Below are positions 31,155 to 43,753 of a stretch of 64,000 nucleotides of DNA, one piece after another (position 1 is the first letter of the stretch; each line of letters opens with the position of its first letter). Made by a program: the position numbers and the translations under genes. The notes under the pieces were generated by a model. It did no database searches. It had not been told where the DNA came from and was given only the letters and a program-made list of their open reading frames with translations. Location of the stretch: positions 310,001 to 374,000 of the forward strand of contig JAGMWG010000020.1 of assembly GCA_020744225.1 (NCBI GenBank), written 5' to 3'. This stretch comes from Paraphoma chrysanthemicola (taxonomy: Eukaryota; Ascomycota; Dothideomycetes; Pleosporales; Phaeosphaeriaceae).

Positions 31155-31730
31155 TTCTTTTTTTGTGGTTCTAGGCGTTCGCAGGCATATATTGAGGGTG
31201 GCGTTGTGGGTGAATAGGCTGACAGACTTTGCGGGATCACGACTGCCGTACATGTTGCACAACTATTTCAAGCATTGGATTACTATATTTCTCGTAGTCT
31301 ACTACTTGTCTACCGTGGGCTTTTCTTTTCTTTTTCATGGTACAAATATTTTGTGATCATTGGGATTCAAATTCTACTCAAATAATATTCTCGCTACATC
31401 TGCCCACGATGTCAACCAGGTTCCTCCACAATTACCCGTTTAACACCTACTAGTCTCCCAAATAGATTCTTGAAGGTCTCTAGCAGTGTATGATTCCATG
31501 ATTTGCCGTAGTTCTTTTCTTGTCACAGAGGTATGGAGGCACTTTGTAGTTGAACAGTGTGTGTCTCAATGATCCACCGGTTATCAGTGAAACATTCGTT
31601 TCCACTTGGTTGTAATATTGAATCAGCATGCACTTAGATGTATGAGCGACGTGAAGCGTTTACTCTACACTTGGGATGTTGTCATGTATGCCACCTCTCA
31701 CGAAGCTTGTTAATCCGGATGCGGGGGAGT

Positions 31731-31751
31731 CAACAACAACAACAACAACAA
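31731..31751. repeat. (CAA)n microsatellite
   Basis: Seven CAA units in non-coding DNA. Confidence 0.9.
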
Positions 31752-32172
31752 AACATCGCGGATTTGCTGCTCTAAATCTAAGGAACAAGTAGGGCTAGAT
31801 GCCTTCACGACATTGAAGACTTTAGATTAGCCTCTGTTGTGCGGCGCTGGTGCAACAGTCTTGAAATTGCATGGCTTAGCTGCCACTTCCTGATCACTCT
31901 TTGCAACACAGCGCGACAAGTACTCGAAGAAGGCCTGTTACATTTATAGAACCATGACATAGGCTACTCTGAATATATGCGCGGATCTTTTATTTTGGAG
32001 AACGTACTCTCGGTGGTTGCGTTCTTGTTGCTATCTTAACGAAGTTCGAGTTGCTCGCTTGTCTGCCACCTTTTGTGAGCGTCGGCTAGCAACTCGCGCC
32101 AAGGCCCCAATGACAAGTGGGGACTAGCTAATTTCTACTCTCTAAGCGAATTTTAACACCCACGCTGCACAT

Positions 32173-32193
32173 CGACGACGACGACGACGACGA
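32173..32193. repeat. (CGA)n microsatellite
   Basis: About seven CGA units some 57 bp before the eS21 start codon, probably transcribed as 5'UTR. Confidence 0.9.
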
Positions 32194-32249
32194 CCTCCCA
32201 ACGCAGCCACATTCAAAAACCACCGCACGCTACCCACTAATCAATCAAC

Positions 32250-32670
32250 ATGGAGAACGAACGCGGAGAGCTCGTTGACCGTAAGGATTCCCCCGTCCAA
32301 CTTCCTTCATTTGGATGCGACACGTCTTCCATTCCCCGCAAGCGCGCGAACCGAGCATTGTAATCGGCAGCTAACATTTTGGCAGTCTACGTCCCTCGCA
32401 AATGCGTGAGTGATTGCGAATTACCCGACCGAGCTCGCGCACAGCACTAACGTTTGGCAGTCGGCCACCGGACGCATCATCAAGGCCAAGGACCACGCCT
32501 CCGTCCAGCTCAGCGTCGGCAAGGTCGATGAGAACGGCCGCTACACCGGCGACAACCAGGTCTACGCCCTCAGTGGGTTTGTCCGCGCTATGGGCGAGAG
32601 CGACGACAGCCTGAACAGGCTCACACAGAAGGACGGCTTCCTCAAGAGCGTCTGGAGTGCGTCCCGGTAA
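32250..32670 (+). CDS. RPS21: 40S ribosomal protein eS21 (S21)
   Basis: Small-subunit ribosomal protein. Exons 32250-32280, 32386-32405 and 32461-32670 give 86 aa, matching the family's 83-87 aa. The second exon is only 20 nt. The N-terminus [17 protein letters not shown] and the C-terminus [10 protein letters not shown]...[12 protein letters not shown] are near-universal for eS21. The first intron is 105 nt and the second 55 nt. Early introns in short exons are typical for fungal ribosomal protein genes. It takes part in 40S maturation and in 18S rRNA 3' processing in yeast (family knowledge). Confidence 0.97.
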
Positions 32671-34431
32671 ATGGCAGGATTATGGAGTTGAGGTACACCA
32701 TCACCGAGCGGGCACGAACAGGACAAATGCTGAGAAGTGCAGGCTTTCGGATTCTGAGCTTATTTTCGGGGCCATGAGCATGCATCACAAGGCGACATAG
32801 ACTGTGATCTCTCATGATGAGCATCACTGCGGCTGCATGAAGAATGAAACATGGCTGAACTTACATTACGGTCAATATACGAATCTTCAACATCTTGATT
32901 TTTGTGCTCTTGATGGCAACAAAGCGATCTACTAATTGGATCGCTGATTATAGCAATTTAACATCCTCAAACCAGTCCATGGTTCATCATGCTTGGATGT
33001 GTTCTCACCAAGTATCCTGGCAAAACTCTATTGTAGCCACGACTGCGGCCGCCTTCTGAAATAGTGCCTCTCAAGCATTAGAGTAAGCGGCGGCAAAGTC
33101 TAACACAGTACGTCCATGATAGAACAGTCACCGTCCATACCATTACGAGACCGGCCAAGCACAACATGTCGTTGCGAACTTGATCCATAGCACCGACAAC
33201 TGGCCCAGAATATTATTGTGCGACCGCCGGAGGAAGCCTAGGATATTGTTCCGCATCCTGTGCCATAATGGAATGACCTCACCCTTCCCTCGATTCGTTA
33301 CCAGGAATGGAGGTGCATATGCTGTAGCTCTGTAACCGCACGACTGGAAGCATGGGCAGCCGAACATGCATCAAAGCCAGCATGTTTTCGTGTCACCTTT
33401 GACGAGGATGCTTGGCCAGGCCATGTCCACGATGAAGTGACGCCGTTTCGAGTGTGACAATGAATGTTGGTGAGACAGCCAGACACAGTCCTGGGATGCC
33501 TAGATTGTGGGAATAGAAGTGAGTGACCATTCATGTCGGCGAACTTTGTTGCACATGTGGCGATCGAATGATATGTACATTTGGGCGTTATACACGTCTC
33601 TTACAGGCTTTCAGCCTTCAAGAGCTTGTACAACAAGGATGACCACGTCAGCTGGAAGAACACGTCGTAAATGTGGCTTACCAAACCACTGCGACGATGC
33701 TCAATGCTTGTCTCACAGACATGCGGATCGCAAGGATCGAGTGGCGAGCCCAGTGCTTTGTGCATACCGATGAGCAAGCTGCTATGACGTTGGTGGACTA
33801 TGTGCGTCGAGGCTGGTCAACACAAAACTTATTGCGTGGTTCATGTCATTACACGTACGCTATCTAGCGTAGCTTGTGCTCTGCACAGATGCAGATCAGA
33901 TAGTAAGAGTATCATGATCGCACACACTTTCTGCATCATAGAGCCGCTATTGACGGTCCGGCCTCGGTCCTGTCGCACAGATGGACAGTGACGGGGCACG
34001 TTGACAGAGCAACCCACCAGGCATTGCTGTTGGTACATTTTGAGAAAGTGTCAAGGACATGGCATACAATATGTCCAATCTCATAGGGCGGCGCCGTATG
34101 TTGCTCCTAAGCTCACGCCTTACAAGGTTTATTTTGCAGTTCGTGATCATTTGATCGCGCGATCATAAATACTATTCGTCCCGGAAAAAGGCGACTTATC
34201 TTACACTACTTTCCACAAATGCATTTATTATAACGTGGCCGGCGTACATAGCATTCCGCATCCGGGGAAGCGGGCAATCTTGGCACACTTTGCAAGCGGT
34301 GTGATTATGCACGATGCGGGCAGCTCCGCAACGCCAGTCGTTTACCCGAGTTTCGCAGGAAGACCGCTTCTGGAACTGCTCGTTTGTCGTTTCGCGAGCT
34401 ATCGCCAAAGATTGACCATATAACAACCACA
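32671..34431. other. intergenic
   Basis: About 1.76 kb between the 3' ends of eS21 (+) and RTC1 (-). I see no gene, tRNA or obvious transposon remnant. Confidence 0.5.
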
Positions 34432-37400
34432 TTATTTCGGCATTTTGCCACTTGCCGTAGCAGTCGGGCCGGGCTGCGTGTCGGGTTCAAGGACGCGGAC
34501 ACGTTTAGTATCGTCCTTGCGCAATGGATGCGATTCTTCGAGGGCACCTCGCACGGCCGACACGGCTTTGCTTTCACCGACTTTCCAGTCATCACCTTTT
34601 CGAACGGGCTTCGCTCGGTCCTTTTCGGCCTTTTGATGCAGGACCTGTTCAAGCTTTTCTGTGCGCCGATTCCCCCTAACGCAGTCACAGAGACAACCTT
34701 CAGTTGCACAAGCCCCATCTGATAGCATGGCGTCTGCAAACCAAGTCGATAGGCAGTTGGCATGACCACCGTGACCACAAAGTGAGCACCATGTCCAGAG
34801 TGTAGGTTTTGGTTGCGTCCAGGTGGCCGGCTCGGTTGGTGAGGCTATCGAACCCATTGGTGGATCCGGATCGTGGATATGGTTGGATCCCAGCGAAGAA
34901 CGCTTTCTCCGGTAGTTTGGATCCCTGAAACTCGAGCCAATCCTGTGTTTGACCTTCTTTCTGGCCGTAATGGGCTCAAAAGCGGGATGTTTGCCCCAGC
35001 ATATCGGACATGGTGCCTGAGCTCGCTTGCAGGACTCGCAACGCATCTTATCTTTGGGATTGTTGATCGGTGCTTTGCAGCTGAGACATAGTAGCCCCAC
35101 TTGAGTATCTTTCAATGCTTGCTCGTAGACTGCCGGGTATGTTGGATAAGCCAATCGTCGGAGAGTGGCAGCGGAGTTGAACAAGGAGAGAGTATGTAAT
35201 TGTGCGTGATATGTTTGGAGAATTGACTCGGCTTGATAAGGGTTGATGCCAGTCGCAATTAAATGGCTCAACTGGGTGGAGAGCACAGCTTCTGCTTGGG
35301 TAGGTGTCAAGCCTAACGATATAAACGTGTCCGAGAAAACATTGAGCACGTCTCTGATGTCGATATCTCTTGTTTCGGCAAGACCGTGCGTTTGTGGCAG
35401 AAGTGGCGCCAGAAGAAGAAGTAAGATCGATGAGAATTGGGCGTCTGCTTGGGCGCCTGTATGCCATGCAAGTATGCTTCGAAGTAGGCCGATAACAGAG
35501 TACGCCGAATGTGCTTCGACGTCAACTTCCATAGCTTGATAGTCTGTAATCCGGAACGCATCTTCATCATCCAGATCTAGGACCACTGGTGAAGTCTCCA
35601 TCTTGTGTGGAGGTACGTGTAGCTTTGAACCTTGAGGCGAGCGCAGGTCATCCGAAGTATCAGGAACGATTGTGCCACTTGCTTCCATCTCTGCACTATA
35701 CTCGGGGGACGAGGCGCTTTCGCCGCGACTGCTAGCGTACGCCTCTGACTCTGAACTGTCATGACGGAGTAACTGATTATTGCGACGCAAATTTTGCATT
35801 TCTTGTACGGCTCTTTCCCCACTGCTATACTCGAATAATTGGCTCGAGTGGCTTCTGATGGAGCTTTTGAGAGCGCCTTGATCCGTAGGCACTGTCGTTG
35901 GCGATATCGGGATGCTCTTGCCCGTGCCATCCTGCCGAAATTGGCTAGATGCGAGTCTTGGGTTCCCAAAACTCGCCTTTTCTGCTCCAATTTGCCACCT
36001 CGCCGCTCCAGAATCACTGCTGACAGGGCGAGAGCTATCACTAGCGAAGGAATTCGGGATTGAATTGCCCTTCTGGGAATCTGTGGACGCAGAGAACATG
36101 GTGAAGCTTTCTCCAGAGTCGTGGCGTTCTAGAACAGGGGGAACCGCAGTACTGCTCTCTGTGCCACTTCCAAGCCCAAGTCTCAATGGTGTACGAGGCG
36201 ATGCTCGCCAGCTACCTACCAGTGCGCGGCGTTCATCCAGGTCGTCGGCCGATTGATACCATTTGGGTCCGTTGAAAGTGGGCTGTGGTGGTGCGAGTGA
36301 CTTGTTTGTTTCTAGAGCCGCACGCGACGGCCCCGTCACAGCAGGTGGAAGCGCTGTTATCTCCTCGTGGTCCAGATCGGGGATATGAGTTGCCGTAGGG
36401 TCATTGAGCAAAGATGTGGAAACGTTGATTGGCCGGGCGAGAGGAGTTGCGAGGTTAGACGTGCTCTCGACTACTGGCGGGGATTTTGTACCATTTGGCC
36501 TGTCGAGTGTCCCAAGTATAGCACGTACCGCAGGGTTGGGACGTACTGCGATGTGCGGCTTGTTGTGTTCCGAAGCCCCCACGGTCTCTCCCGGCGCGGT
36601 AGAAATTTGCAGTGTGGATATGCGTCGACGTTCTCTCTGAGCTTCAGCTCGCCGCCTGGTTGCCGTTGCAATCGATACCCCTACGAGCCTCCACGTATCC
36701 GCTAAGCGACAGAAAGAAGCGCGCTCCGCGTAAAGAGCGTTCTGCTCGAAGATGCGATGCAGTTCTTGGAAGTCGTGCACATCTGGAGGATCAGAGAGAG
36801 GTATAGCTTTGTACTTTTGTGCCAAGTAAGCAAAGATCTGCATGTTGGCTGCGCCGGGCAGGACACCCCGAATGGCTCGTTGGTTTGGCTTTGCTGAATC
36901 AAAATTCGTTGTCATGGAGTCGGTGAGAAACATAACTTTCGGAGCTATGTCAGACGGCGGTGTGCTGCCGAAAGACCTCGCTGATCGATTACTTGCGGTG
37001 CGCCCATGATGGCGCTTGTACGACGAGGCAAGGAAGCTATCGTCTAGACTATCATCTGCTGAGCCACGGATCCGATCCTTCTCTGGGCTATTGCGTTGCT
37101 CACGTGGATCGCCTGCGTAAGCCTCATCGTTGTACGCTAAGCCTGCAGAGCGCCGGCGGCGTGATCTCTTCTGAACAGCGGCGCCCACTTCGCCCGTTGG
37201 TGATACTGCAATGGCTTGCAGACTACGGCGATCGAGTGTCTTGGGCGCGTGGTGGACGTCGTTTTGTTGGAAGACACCTTCTTTGCCAACGGTCCACAAT
37301 GTGTCACGCGAATGCCACAGCATGTCGGATGGTGCGCTAGGAAACTTATTGATCTCTCTAAATGGCAAGTGAGGTCGACGAAAGTCCCAAACATGAATAA

Positions 37401-38721
37401 CCGAGTGCTCGCGATCGTAGTACGTCGCCAATTGGGTGCATTGGTAGGCACCTCGCTCTTGGTTGTCATCGGACCAGTACGGCGGTCTCCATCGCGCCTT
37501 GTAGACGGGATATGGCGTGGTCAGGACCCAGGCAGCCTTCTGTCGGCGGCCATCGACAGAGAAGTCCCATACCTTGACTGTCCGATCGATACCAGAGCTG
37601 AGCAGGTGCTTGCCGTCGGGATGCCAATCTATTGAAGTGCAAATGCGCTGATCGTGGGCAGTGATTTTCTGCTTTGGGCCCTTATTATAGCGGAAATCCC
37701 AACGCTGAATGTTGCCGTTATCGGTGCCAAAAGCAAACTCGACGGCATCCGTAGGCGACCACTGCACATCACGAATGCCGCCATTGATGCCGGCATACTG
37801 GTCTCGGCTACGGCAAGTAGTCACGTCCCTGCGCATGTCTCGCAGATCCCACAGACGGACAGTGGCATCCTGGCTTGCAGACAGCAGAAGGTGGCCCTGA
37901 TGGGGATTGAAGGCAAGTTTGTGGACCTGTCGGTTGTGCTCGTGCAGTCGGGTGAGTTCTACGCTCGCTCGATTGAGGTCATACAGAATGACCTTGCCGT
38001 TGGCGGCAGCCGTGGCAATGTGAGAACTGAATTGGCCGTGCGACCACTTTACGTCGTGGATGCCCAGGCCCTCGCGCTGCCTGGCGTGCGAGTCGGCATA
38101 GTTGAGCACTGCTGCTCGCAGGTTGGTCTCGTCGACAATGCGGGCATCCTGCACGCGCACCGTCTTGAGTATCTCCTTGCCAGCGAGGACGGCATGAGTG
38201 CGCTCGCGGTTGATGTCGAGGGCAGATATGTCCAGGCCGGTTTTGTGGCTGGCGTCCTGCGAGTAGCCAGTGCGGATGCTGGGACAGGGCACTTAGCAGG
38301 CGGAAACAGCACGAGACATGAGAGAGGGTGGGGTTGTTGGGCGGATGTGACGTAGCACGTGACAGCGGGTGGTGCTGGTGGTGGGGTAGATAGTGGAGCA
38401 CCCAGGGAAGGAGCGATGGCGCAGGTACGCCAGACGCGCAATCAGCGGGGATCAGGGGCAAATGTCGCAGCACGCATGCACTGCAAATGAAGCGAGCGTC
38501 GTTTGACGCGAGACGCGACGAAAAGGAAGACGTACATACCCGGGGAGCTTCGGGACTAGCGGGTTTGGAGGGCCGCCGTCGGGACGACTGGTTTGCACGC
38601 TCGGCGGGCGCGAACCGTATGCTGTCGTCAAGGGCTGTGCAACGAAGCGCTCAAAGTACGAGCGCTGCTTCTTGGGCGGCGGCGGCGGCGGCGGAGGGGG
38701 AGGAATCCGGGGGTCAGTCAT
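34432..38721 (-). CDS. RTC1: SEA/GATOR2 complex WD40-RING protein Rtc1 (WDR24 homologue)
   Basis: Component of the vacuole-associated SEACAT/GATOR2 complex that signals amino-acid status to TORC1. Exon 1 is 38540-38721 and exon 2 is 34432-38278, giving 1,342 aa. Exon 1 codes for a proline run (ten Pro) and an SYFERFVAQPLTTAYGSRPPS segment typical of fungal Rtc1 N-termini; the 261-nt intron re-forms PGIRTGYSQDA. The large exon has no ATG near its own 5' end, so the upstream exon is needed. WD40 repeats occupy about residues 80-400 (blades ending VRLWDL, IQRWDF, VKVWDF, IHVWDF). A long Ser-rich disordered middle follows. The C-terminal 120 residues carry a Cys/His RING-like module: CLSCKAP, CESCKRAQAPCPIC, CSLCGHGGHANC, CATEGCLCDC. 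It is divergent from the ABC transporter gene. Confidence 0.95.
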
Positions 38722-39310
38722 CTGGGACAGACGGACGGCGAGCTCACGAGGGATGGCGAAGCTAGTGCAGGCTCATGATTGACTTGCGGTGAGGACAGAC
38801 AGGTTGCTGCACGGCGGCAAGCCTCCCGTACGGTGCGATTGTGGAAGAAACAGCGGACGCTGCAGCAGCACAGCACAGCACGGTCGCAGTGCAGGCGTGT
38901 CGTGTGCTGTCGTCGGCCGTGGTCGGCCCCAGCACTGAGTACTGGATGATTGCTGTTCCTGGCTGCTGCTTGGGCGCTGCAGCAAGGGTGCAAAGCTCTA
39001 GACCGACATGCGCGCTGATCCTTGGCCCGGCCGCCACCCCTCGAGCGAGCGTGCTCCCGATCCACGCATTCGCATCCATCTGGTACTGGTGCCAGCCATG
39101 CTAGACTCCAAACGTTGCTAGACTACCTAGACCAACCATGTCCACCTCCAAGTCGTCGCGGTAGCAAGCAGAACTCTATCGTCTGCTCTGCTGTGCTCTC
39201 TTGTCTCACTCCCTCTCCCTCTCCCTCTCCCTCTCTCTGCTCCCCGCCAGCCGCCATTCTCTCTGCCACGGTCTCGCGCAGGCCCTTACACACCGGGCCT
39301 CGTCACCACC
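38722..39310. other. divergent promoter RTC1/HMT1-like
   Basis: About 590 bp between divergent starts. It contains a CCCTCT-type pyrimidine tract (39209-39238), a common feature of fungal core promoters, about 75 bp before the ABC transporter ATG. Confidence 0.6.
39209..39238 (+). repeat. CT-rich (CCCTCT)n promoter tract
   Basis: Four CCCTCT units and a CTCTCT extension on the coding strand just upstream of the ABC transporter start. CT tracts at this place often mark transcription starts in filamentous fungi. Confidence 0.75.
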
Positions 39311-42265
39311 ATGTCCGGCTTCACCTCGCCCGCCGCGCTGGAGCTGGAGCTGGAGCTGGACCTCTCCGCCGTCGATCCCGAGCGCTGGAGATATGCCGCT
39401 ACGCTGCGCAGCATTGTCGTCGTCCTGCAATATGCCTATCCCATCGTTATGCTGTTGTTCTTCCTCGTAGCCTTCACTGTCCGCAGCATCGCCGCAACTA
39501 ATTCTAATACTAATATCGCCAAACCCACCACCACCGGCCCCGGGGGCAAGCCGCTGCCCGCCACCGACCCCACGCGCAACTTTGTCAAGAAGACGGTCCA
39601 CGACGATGTCACGCAGACACAGAAGCGCCTCTTCGAATGGCTCTCGCTGGCCACGGCCCTCACCTTCATCGGCAACTCGGTGCTGGTCATAGCACACTCG
39701 CTGGTTATGAAGAAGGAGCACTGGTGGGCCGGCAAGTCGGTCGTCATCTACCTCGTCGGCTCCTTCTTCGTCTACTGCCTGTTCCTCATATCGCTGCTCG
39801 ATTCCAAGCCCTCGCCGACCGTGGCCCATCTGGCGACGTGGACTGCTGCCACAGTCCTTGAAGTCGTCCTGGTCGCCCTGTCCTTCGAAATCTACACGCA
39901 CGCACACAAGGAGCCCACGGCCGGTCGTCCGAGCACCAAGCTGCGCTTCCACATGACAGACTGGGAGGCTGCCGAGGTGGCCGTGGACCTGCTGCGCATC
40001 GTGCTTCTGCTCGCACTGATTGGCTTCTACATCGTCTTCGTTGTGCTACCGCAGCGGCGACGCCACTCTGAAGAGGCTGGCAGCTCCACCGAGACGACGT
40101 CCCTGCTGGGCGGTGGCGCCGACCGAAATGGCCACCCGGAAAACGGGCACGCGAATGGGTCATACGGCTCGACGCACCCAGTGGGTGGCAAGCACCAGCA
40201 CACCGAAGGCGCGCCACCTGCTTGGAGCAGACCGACGGGGGCTCCTGCCCGCAGCTGGTGGGAATATATCAAGGGCTACCATGTGTTTTTCCCGTACCTG
40301 TGGCCGTCCAAGGACCGGAAACTGCAGATTGTGGTTGTGCTTTGCTTTATGCTCGTGCTCGCTCAGCGCGTCATCAACCTGCTAGTACCCGACCAGCTCG
40401 GGCACATTGTGGATCGTCTCGCCCACAAGGAAAAGGGCAGTCCCTGGACTGCCATCATCATCTTCATCTCGTTTCGCTTCCTGCAGGGCAGCAATGGCGT
40501 TCTTGGCGCTATGCGATCCGCCCTCTGGATTCCAGTCTCGCAATACTCGTACCGCGAGCTGTCCGTTGCAGCCTTCGAGCACGTACACAGCCTCAGCCTT
40601 GACTTCCATCTCGGCAAGAAGACTGGCGAGGTCTTGTCAGCACTTGGCAAGGGCAGCTCTATCAACACGTTCCTGGAGCAAGTGACTTTCCAAGTCGTTC
40701 CCATGCTGATCGATCTGGCCGTCGCGATTGGCTACTTCCTCATTAGATTTGATGCGTATTACGCGCTTGTCATTGCTATTGTCACCTTTTGGTACATCTA
40801 CTTGACCATTCGTATGGCACAGTGGCGCGCTGAAATTCGTCGTGAGATGGTCAATGCGGATCGAGAAGAAGATGCCGTCAAGTAAGCTCGAAAGTTAAGC
40901 TTCGTCAAGTCCAGGCTCGCTAACACGTGCAGGAACGATTCCATGGTCTCGTATGAGACAGTGAAGTATTTCAACGCCGAGGCCTACGAGTTCAACCGCT
41001 ACCGCGAAGCTGTTAAGAAGTACCAGAACGCCGAATACAAGGTCATGTTCTCGCTGAACATCATGAATATCTCCCAGAACATGGTCTTCATGCTTGGTCT
41101 ACTCGTGACCTGCTTCATTGCAGCTTGGCAGGTTGCAAACGGCGAGCAAGAAGTGGGCAAATTCGTTGTGCTCATCACCTACATGGGCCAGCTGCAGAGT
41201 CCTTTGAACTTTTTCGGCACCTTTTACCGCATGATTCAATCTGCAATGATCAACTCTGAGCGTATGCTGGAGTTGTTTAAAGAGCAACCGACGGTTGTTG
41301 ACAAAGAAGACGCCATGGACCTCCCATCATGCCAAGGCCAGCTCCGATTCCAGGATGTCCACTTTTCTTACGATCAACGTAAGCCAGCTCTGACCGGGTT
41401 GGACTTCTACTGCACGCCAGGTACCACGACCGCGTTTGTGGGTGAGTCTGGAGGCGGCAAATCTACCGTTTTCCGCCTGCTTTACCGCTTTTACAATACC
41501 CTGTCCGGAAGCATCCAAGTCGATGGCCACGATGTGGAAGACCTCACGATTGACTCCGTACGCAGCCACATAGGCGTCGTTCCTCAGGATACGGTTCTCT
41601 TCAACGAGACATTGATGTACAACCTCAGATACGCAAACCCGGACGCGACGGATGAGCAAGTATACGATGCGTGCCGAGCCGCCAGCATTCACGACAAGAT
41701 CATGACTTTCCCAGATAAGTACGAGACCAAGGTTGGCGAACGTGGCCTTCGCCTGTCGGGCGGTGAAAAGCAACGTGTGGCTATTGCTCGCACCATTCTG
41801 AAGAACCCGCGCATCATCATGCTTGATGAAGCCACGGCCGCCCTCGACACCGAGACCGAACAGCACATTCAAGAAGCTTTTACAACTTTGGCGCAGGGAC
41901 GTACCATGCTTATAATAGCTCATCGTCTCAGCACCATCACACATGCTGACCAGATCCTGGTTCTGCACAGAGGAAAGGTGCAAGAACGAGGCACACACGA
42001 GGAGTTGCTTGAGCGCAACGGTCACTATGCGGCCATGTGGAAGAAGCAAATACGAGCTCAACGAGCGGCTGAACAAGCCAAAGTGTTGAAGGACAAGGCT
42101 GATCGTCTCCGTCGCGAGTCCAAGGATGGGAACATAGGTCTCGACGATGGAAGTAGCAGTCATTCAAACTCGTCCACTGACGACGAGCGGAACAAGAGGA
42201 GGCCTGCTCCGGTTTCAAGCTCCTTCCGAGAGGAAGGCTCAGGTAAACCTCGTGGACACCCGTAA
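39311..42265 (+). CDS. hmt1: Hmt1-type vacuolar half ABC transporter (ABCB6/ATM family)
   Basis: ATP-binding cassette half-transporter of the heavy-metal tolerance type; Schizosaccharomyces Hmt1 works at the vacuole with glutathione- or phytochelatin-linked metal tolerance. Exons 39311-40881 and 40933-42265 (51-nt intron) give 967 aa. An N-terminal MTABC_N-like region has about five helices, then a polar loop (residues 255-320), the six-helix ABC membrane domain (about 340-640) and a nucleotide-binding domain: Walker A GESGGGKST near 694, signature LSGGEKQR near 798, Walker B IIMLDEATAALD near 818, H-loop AHRLST. The tail of about 75 residues is a charged coiled coil with a Ser run. All ATPase motifs are intact. 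A short ELELELEL run near the start comes from a GAGCTG repeat. The gene name reflects family likeness; substrate not proven. Confidence 0.93.
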
Positions 42266-43753
42266 TTGTCTCGATGTTCACCAGCCATCACAATTTCGCG
42301 CAGTCAACAAAATTGGATGGTCTGAGACCAGTGGCACCGCTCGAATTGAGCGACTCTGCAGTGCCTGCCTAAATCATGAAATGCATCCAGGGTTACGTTG
42401 CCACGAAGCACTGCCTTTGCGCATTGCATCGCGCCACGAATGGTCTCTCGCAAGACCGACATTACGCAGAGGATGCCTGCGCGCAAAGTTCCGTTGCCCT
42501 GGTCGCCGAATTCTCTTTTGATTAGAGACAACGGTTTTACGGCGTACGTTCGGAGTTTCTGCTATTGGCAAACTTTGTTGTACATGTTCTCATATTCCAC
42601 GACTCAACACTCCTTTCGCAACGGCGCATAATCAATGGTTTGTACAATTTGGCGGAGCAGTGCTGGTTAAAGGTCTGGCTCTTACCGGCCGGTGGGCGGT
42701 GCATTGAGACATTTTGCAGGTTGAATACCATATATGGCTCATGGTGGGAACAGTTTAAAAAGTCAGAGGCGTCCGATACATGCGAATCGCATCGGAGTTG
42801 TCGTGTCGCGGTGGTTGCGATAGAATTGAATGCAGCGTGGGTGGAATATTGCTCAAAAAGAACCATGCCAATGTTGGCGCTCTACATCAAATAGAAAAGC
42901 ACTTCGCTGTGTATTGTTGCTGTCAGTCTTGTTCCACCAAAGAGGTCACCATAAAAAATGCTCTGATTCGTCGCACATTGCTCGGGACTTGATTGGTGTT
43001 GTTCGTTCCGTATGTACGAGCTATGCAATCGGAATCCCTCGGTAGAGCGCATGATGCGCGTTTGCGGCACAGTGCACTGGAACCGGACTTGGAAGCAGCC
43101 ACGGCCGTCTTTCGCCCCTCCCGACGCAGCGGAATGGTGTGTAAATCGTGGATCATTTCCAGTACTCTGGTACGCTATTGCCAACGTCCCTGAATGTCAT
43201 TGTTACCCTCCAAAAAGAGGTTTAAAACGTAGCATGATGAACCAAAATGTCGTTTAACGTGGTCGACACACGTGCCCCATGCGAAGCCTTCCATGCTACG
43301 TCGGCATACCAAGATTGCGCTGGTGCGTTGCGCAAGGGTGCGGCAAGTACCGATAGCTAAGAGGAGGTGTCGGCCAATTGTTCGTGTTGCCTTCGGCGAA
43401 GACACGGGTTTCGCGATCACCTCATCTTGCTGCCACGGGCAAGCCCTTTGCTGCCAGCTCTACACCCCGCGGACGACGCTCGATCCTTCCTTCACACCGC
43501 ACACCAGGCCACCACCAGGCTGGTCGCCGAGATTGGTGTAGGTGGAGAACCGGACACAAAAGTGTACCTCGCAACCTGGACTATATTTTCGCTCTGGAAA
43601 GATAATAGAGCTGGAGCAATACCTCTGTACACCTTACTCAGCAGACGTAGCTGGGCGTCCGGACCGATATCTGTAATCATACAGTGCATCCTAGGCGGCC
43701 TTACCTGAGTTTGCTGGTGGCTTTAGCAGCTCGCTCAGGTGACCTTGATTGTA
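42266..43753. other. intergenic
   Basis: About 1.5 kb between two plus-strand genes. Open frames are short and mutually overlapping on both strands with no family features; nothing supported. Confidence 0.5.

Larger units (their letters stand above)
31155..32249. other. intergenic, 5' region of eS21 gene
   Basis: About 1.1 kb with no gene seen. A (CAA)7 run is at 31731-31751 and a (CGA)7 run at 32173-32193; the second lies in the probable 5'UTR of the ribosomal protein gene. Confidence 0.5.

Noticed and set aside
38452..38721. A stand-alone 89-residue proline-rich ORF upstream of the WD40 gene
   Set aside because: It is exon 1 of RTC1: the donor at 38539 and acceptor at 38279 join it in frame, and the large exon has no ATG of its own.
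39206..39952. Long minus-strand ORF over the ABC transporter 5' end (248 codons)
   Set aside because: Antisense to a well supported coding exon; the RERERERERE end is just the CT tract read backwards.
41327..42163. 278-codon minus-strand ORF over the nucleotide-binding domain
   Set aside because: Antisense shadow of conserved ABC motifs; codon pattern explained by the plus-strand gene.
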